Shown: one piece after another, positions 59,430 to 64,000 of the stretch
How positions within the stretch are numbered: position 1 is the first letter of the stretch
Layout: every line of letters starts with the position of its first letter
Source of the DNA: Argentina anserina
Lineage: Eukaryota; Streptophyta; Magnoliopsida; Rosales; Rosaceae
DNA length: 64,000 bases
Direction: 5' to 3'
NCBI RefSeq assembly: GCF_933775445.1
Contig: NW_026089405.1
Span: 62,001 to 126,000 of the forward strand
Position numbers and translations under genes: made by a program
Notes under the pieces: generated by a model
Seen by the model: only the letters and a program-made list of their open reading frames with translations
What the model was told of the DNA's origin: nothing
Database searches by the model: none

Positions 59430-60110
59430 ATTGCACTTTGAGTATCTTTTCAATTCTCGTTTGAGTATCTTTCTGTAAGCCTTTCTGATGCGAGTTTCTA
59501 TTGAATTTGAGAGTGTTTCCAGTGTGGGCGTGTGTTTCTTTTAAACTGAGTATCTTTCTACCGTTTGAGTATGTTTACTATTGCACTTTGAGTATCTTTT
59601 CAATTCTCCTTTGAGTATCTTTCTGTAAGCCTTTCTGATGCGAGTTTCTATTGAATTTGAGAGTGTTTCCAGTGTGGGCGTGTGTTTCTTTCAAACTGAG
59701 TATCTTTCTACCGTTTGAGTATGTTTACTATTGCACTTTGAGTATCTTTTCAATTCTCGTTTGAGTATCTTTCTGAACGGCTTTCGATGCGAGTTTCTAT
59801 TGAATTTGAGAGTGTTTCCAGTGTGGGCGTGTGTTTCTTTCCAACTGAGAATTTTTCTATCGTTTGAGTATGTTTACTATTGCAATTTGAGTATGTTTTC
59901 AATTCTCGTTTGAGTATCTTTTTGAACGGCTTTCGATGCGAGTTTTTCTTGAATTTGAGAGTGTTTCCAGTGTGGGCGTGTGTTTCTTTCAAACTGAGTA
60001 TCTTTCTACCGTTTGAGTATGTTTACTATTGCACTTTGAGTATCTTTTCAATTCTCGTTTGAGTATCTTTCTGAACGGCTTTCGATGCGAGTTTCTATTG
60101 AATTTGAGAG
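59430..60110. repeat. Higher-order repeat, 3890-bp period (first copy)
   Basis: The rare variant CTGAGAATTTTTC at about 59846 recurs at about 63736 within the same monomer order, giving a 26-monomer period of 3890 bp. The second copy, 63320-64000, is cut by the window edge. Confidence 0.65.
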
Positions 60111-63100
60111 TGTTTCCAGTGTGGGCGTGTGTTTCTTTCAAACTGAGTATCTTTCTACCGTTTGAGTATGTTTACTATTGCACTTTGAGTATCTTTTCAA
60201 TTCTCGTTTGAGTATCTTTCTGAACGGCTTTCGATGCGAGTTTCTATTGAATTTGAGAGTGTTTCCAGTGTGGGCGTGTGTTTCTTTCAAACTGAGTATC
60301 TTTCTACCGTTTGAGTATGTTTACTATTGCACTGTGAGTATCTTTTCAATTCTCGTTTGAGTATCTTTCTATAAGCCTTTCTGTCGCGAATTTCTATTGA
60401 ATTTGAGAGTGTTTCCAGTGTGGGCGTGTGTTTCTTTCAAACTGAGTATCTTTCTACCGTTTGAGTATGTTTACTATTGCACTTTGAGTATCTTTTCAAT
60501 TCTCCTTTGAGTATCTTTCTGTAAGCCTTTCTGATGCGAGTTTCTATTGAATTTGAGAGTGTTTCCAGTGTGGGCGTGTGTTTCTTTCAAACTGAGTATC
60601 TTTCTACCGTTTGAGTATGTTTACTATTGCACTTTGAGTATCTTTTCAATTCTCGTTTGAGTATCTTTCTGTAAGCCTTTCTGATGCGAGTTTCTATTGA
60701 ATTTGAGAGTGTTTCCAGTGTGGGCGTGTGTTTCTTTTAAACTGAGTATCTTTCTACCGTTTGAGTATGTTTACTATTGCACTTTGAGTATCTTTTCAAT
60801 TCTCGTTTGAGTATCTTTCTGTAAGCCTTTCTGATGCGAGTTTCTATTGAATTTGAGAGTGTTTCCAGTGTGGGCGTGTGTTTCTTTCAAACTGAGTATC
60901 TTTCTACCGTTTGAGTATGTTTACTATTGCACTTTGAGTATCTTTTCAATTCTCCTTTGAGTATCTTTCTGTAAGCCTTTCTGATGCGAGTTTCTATTGA
61001 ATTTGAGAGTGTTTCCAGTGTGGGCGTGTGTTTCTTTCAAACTGAGTATCTTTCTACCGTTTGAGTATGTTTACTATTGCACTTTGAGTATCTTTTCAAT
61101 TCTCGTTTGAGTATCTTTCTGTAAGCCTTTCTGATGCGAGTTTCTATTGAATTTGAGAGTGTTTCCAGTGTGGGCGTGTGTTTCTTTTAAACTGAGTATC
61201 TTTCTACCGTTTGAGTATGTTTACTATTGCACTTTGAGTATCTTTTCAATTCTCCTTTGAGTATCTTTCTGTAAGCCTTTCTGATGCGAGTTTCTATTGA
61301 ATTTGAGAGTGTTTCCAGTGTGGGTGTGTGTTTCTTTCAAACTGAGTATCTTTCTACCGTTTGAGTATGTTTACTATTGCACTTTGAGTATCTTTTCAAT
61401 TCTCGTTTGAGTATCTTTCTGAACGGCTTTCGATGCGAGTTTCTATTGAATTTGAGAGTGTTTCCAGTGTGTGCGTGTGTTTCTTTCCAACTGAGTATCT
61501 TTCTATCGTTTGAGTATGTTTACTATTGCAATTTGAGTATGTTTTCAATTCTCGTTTGAGTATCTTTTTGAACGGCTTTCGATGCTAGTTTTTCTTGAAT
61601 TTGAGAGTGTTTCCAGTGTGGGCGTGTGTTTCTTTCAAACTGAGTATCTTTCTACCGTTTGAGTATGTTTACTATTGCACTTTGAGTATCTTTTCAATTC
61701 TCGTTTGAGTATCTTTCTGAACGGCTTTCGATGCGAGTTTCTATTGAATTTGAGAGTGTTTCCAGTGTGGGCGTGTGTTTCTTTCCAACTGAGTATCTTT
61801 CTATCGTTTGAGTATGTTTACTATTGCAATTTGAGTATGTTTTCAATTCTCGTTTGAGTATCTTTTTGAACGGCTTTCGATGCGAGTTTTTCTTGAATTT
61901 GAGAGTGTTTCCAGTGTGGGCGTGTGTTTCTTTCAAACTGAGTATCTTTCTATCGTTTGAGTATGTTTACTATTGCACTTTGAGTATCTTTTCAATTCTC
62001 GTTTGAGTATCTTTCTGAACGGCTTTCGATGCGAGTTTTTTCTTGAATTTGAGAGTGTTTCCAGTGTGGGCGTGTGTTTCTTTCAAACTGAGTATCTTTC
62101 TATCGTTTGAGTATGTTTACTATTGCACTTTGAGTATCTTTTCAATTCTCGTTTGAGTATCTTTCTGTAAGCCTTTCTGATGCGAGTTTCTATTGAATTT
62201 GAGAGTGTTTCCAGTGTGGGCGTGTGTTTCTTTCAAACTGAGTATCGTTCTATCGTTTGAGTATGTTTACTATTGCACTTTGAGTATCTTTTCAATTCTC
62301 GTTTGAGTATCTTTCTCTAAGCCTTTCTGACGCGAATTTCTATTGAATTTGAGAGTGTTTCCAGTGTGGGCGTGTGTTTCTTTCAAACTGAGTATCTTTC
62401 TATCGTTTGAGTATGTTTACTATTGCACTTTGAGTATCTTTTCAATTCTCGTTTGAGTATCTTTCTGAACGGCTTTCGATGCGAGTTTTTTCTTGAATTT
62501 GAGAGTGTTTCCAGTGTGGGCGTGTGTTTCTTTCAAACTGAGTATCTTTCTATCGTTTGAGTATGTTTACTATTGCACTTTGAGTATCTTTTCAATTCTC
62601 GTTTGAGTATCTTTCTGTAAGCCTTTCTGATGCGAGTTTCTATTGAATTTGAGAGTGTTTCCAGTGTGGGCGTGTGTTTCTTTTAAACTGAGTATCTTTC
62701 TACCGTTTGAGTATGTTTACTATTGCACTTTGAGTATCTTTTCAATTCTCCTTTGAGTATCTTTCTGTAAGCCTTTCTGATGCGAGTTTCTATTGAATTT
62801 GAGAGTGTTTCCAGTGTGGGCGTGTGTTTCTTTCAAACTGAGTATCTTTCTACCGTTTGAGTATGTTTACTATTGCACTTTGAGTATCTTTTCAATTCTC
62901 GTTTGAGTATCTTTCTGAACGGCTTTCGATGCGAGTTTCTATTGAATTTGAGAGTGTTTCCAGTGTGGGCGTGTGTTTCTTTCCAACTGAGTATCTTTCT
63001 ATCGTTTGAGTATGTTTACTATTGCAATTTGAGTATGTTTTCAATTCTCGTTTGAGTATCTTTTTGAACGGCTTTCGATGCGAGTTTTTCTTGAATTTGA

Positions 63101-63319
63101 GAGTGTTTCCAGTGTGGGCGTGTGTTTCTTTCAAACTGAGTATCTTTCTACCGTTTGAGTATGTTTACTATTGCACTTTGAGTATCTTTTCAATTCTCGT
63201 TTGAGTATCTTTCTGTAAGCCTTTCTGATGCGAGTTTCTATTGAATTTGAGAGTGTTTCCAGTGTGGGCGTGTGTTTCTTTCAAACTGAGTATCTTTCTA
63301 CCGTTTGAGTATGTTTACT

Positions 63320-64000
63320 ATTGCACTTTGAGTATCTTTTCAATTCTCGTTTGAGTATCTTTCTGTAAGCCTTTCTGATGCGAGTTTCTATTGAATTTGA
63401 GAGTGTTTCCAGTGTGGGCGTGTGTTTCTTTCAAACTGAGTATCTTTCTACCGTTTGAGTATGTTTACTATTGCACTTTGAGTATCTTTTCAATTCTCCT
63501 TTGAGTATCTTTCTGTAAGCCTTTCTGATGCGAGTTTCTATTGAATTTGAGAGTGTTTCCAGTGTGGGCGTGTGTTTCTTTCAAACTGAGTATCTTTCTA
63601 CCGTTTGAGTATGTTTACTATTGCACTTTGAGTATCTTTTCAATTCTCGTTTGAGTATCTTTCTGAACGGCTTTCGATGCGAGTTTCTATTGAATTTGAG
63701 AGTGTTTCCAGTGTGGGCGTGTGTTTCTTTCCAACTGAGAATTTTTCTATCGTTTGAGTATGTTTACTATTGCAATTTGAGTATGTTTTCAATTCTCGTT
63801 TGAGTATCTTTTTGAACGGCTTTCGATGCGAGTTTTTCTTGAATTTGAGAGTGTTTCCAGTGTGGGCGTGTGTTTCTTTCAAACTGAGTATCTTTCTACC
63901 GTTTGAGTATGTTTACTATTGCACTTTGAGTATCTTTTCAATTCTCGTTTGAGTATCTTTCTGAACGGCTTTCGATGCGAGTTTCTATTGAATTTGAGAG
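63320..64000. repeat. Higher-order repeat, 3890-bp period (second copy, cut by window edge)
   Basis: Matches 59430-60110 in monomer order, including the CTGAGAATTTTTC variant and the CTCCTTTGAG monomer before it. It continues beyond the window. Confidence 0.65.

Larger units (their letters stand above)
31886..64000. repeat. 149/150-bp satellite array, right block
   Basis: Continuation of the same satellite in the same orientation (about 215 monomers by length), uninterrupted to the window edge. Monomer classes are set by the segment after the second TGAGTATC motif: GAACGGCTTTCGATG (149 bp), and GTAAGGC, GTAAGCC, GTACGCC (linked to CTCCTTTGAG and CTATCGAA), ATAAGCC (linked to TCGCGAA) and the hybrid GAACGGCTTTCTGATG (all 150 bp). 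No gene, RNA or further transposon is seen. The 60- to 100-codon frames on both strands are periodic artefacts. Confidence 0.96.

Noticed and set aside
1..64000. CRISPR array or bacterial repeat
   Set aside because: Repeats are contiguous without unique spacers, and the embedded element is a plant LTR retrotransposon.

Overview
This is a plant nuclear window from a large satellite-DNA block, most likely centromeric or pericentromeric. No host single-copy gene is visible. The plant assignment rests on the transposable element. It is a Ty3/gypsy element of the Athila lineage, with a primer binding site complementary to the 3' end of plant tRNA-Asp and Athila-type Gag, protease, RT and integrase motifs. 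I cannot name the species from sequence alone.

Layout. (1) 1-10960: tandem array of a 149/150-bp AT-rich satellite (about 73 monomers by length). It contains a 5485-bp higher-order duplication and several internally deleted monomers. (2) 10961-23540: one complete Athila-type LTR retrotransposon of 12580 bp on the minus strand. It has two 2028-bp LTRs that differ at about three positions, TGATAG/CTATCA termini and a TGAGT target-site duplication (TSD). (3) 23541-31885: three solo LTRs of the same element, each exactly 2028 bp and each flanked by the same TGAGT. They are separated by 753-754 bp of satellite (five monomers plus the TSD). Together with the element's own right LTR they form a tandem repeat with a period of about 2782 bp. 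(4) 31886-64000: more of the same satellite (about 215 monomers) in nested higher-order repeats of about 1.3, 4.6, 5.3 and 5.9 kb. These include copies of the exact pre-insertion site.

How the parts work together. The element's sense strand is minus, so its 5' LTR is the right-hand one (21513-23540). It holds a TATA box preceded by an alternating GCCGTG repeat. Reading leftward come a tRNA-Asp primer binding site, a 1.1-kb leader, a Gag-protease ORF (833 aa), a single in-frame UAG, and an RT-RNase H-integrase ORF (1029 aa). A 1.8-kb region without an env-like gene follows, then the polypurine tract and the 3' LTR. All catalytic residues I looked for are present, so the element looks young and potentially autonomous.

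Most interesting points. The Gag-Pro and Pol ORFs are in the same frame, separated by UAG-CAA-UUA, which is exactly the tobamovirus-type leaky-stop context (UAG CAR YYA). This may be programmed readthrough in an Athila element, or a coincidental CAG-to-TAG mutation. Second, a retrotransposon LTR has been absorbed into the satellite as part of a new hybrid higher-order unit amplified in tandem. Third, the satellite monomer is built around clustered TGAGTAT motifs about 19-23 bp apart, and monomer deletions remove exactly 23 or 46 bp, that is, one or two motif steps.
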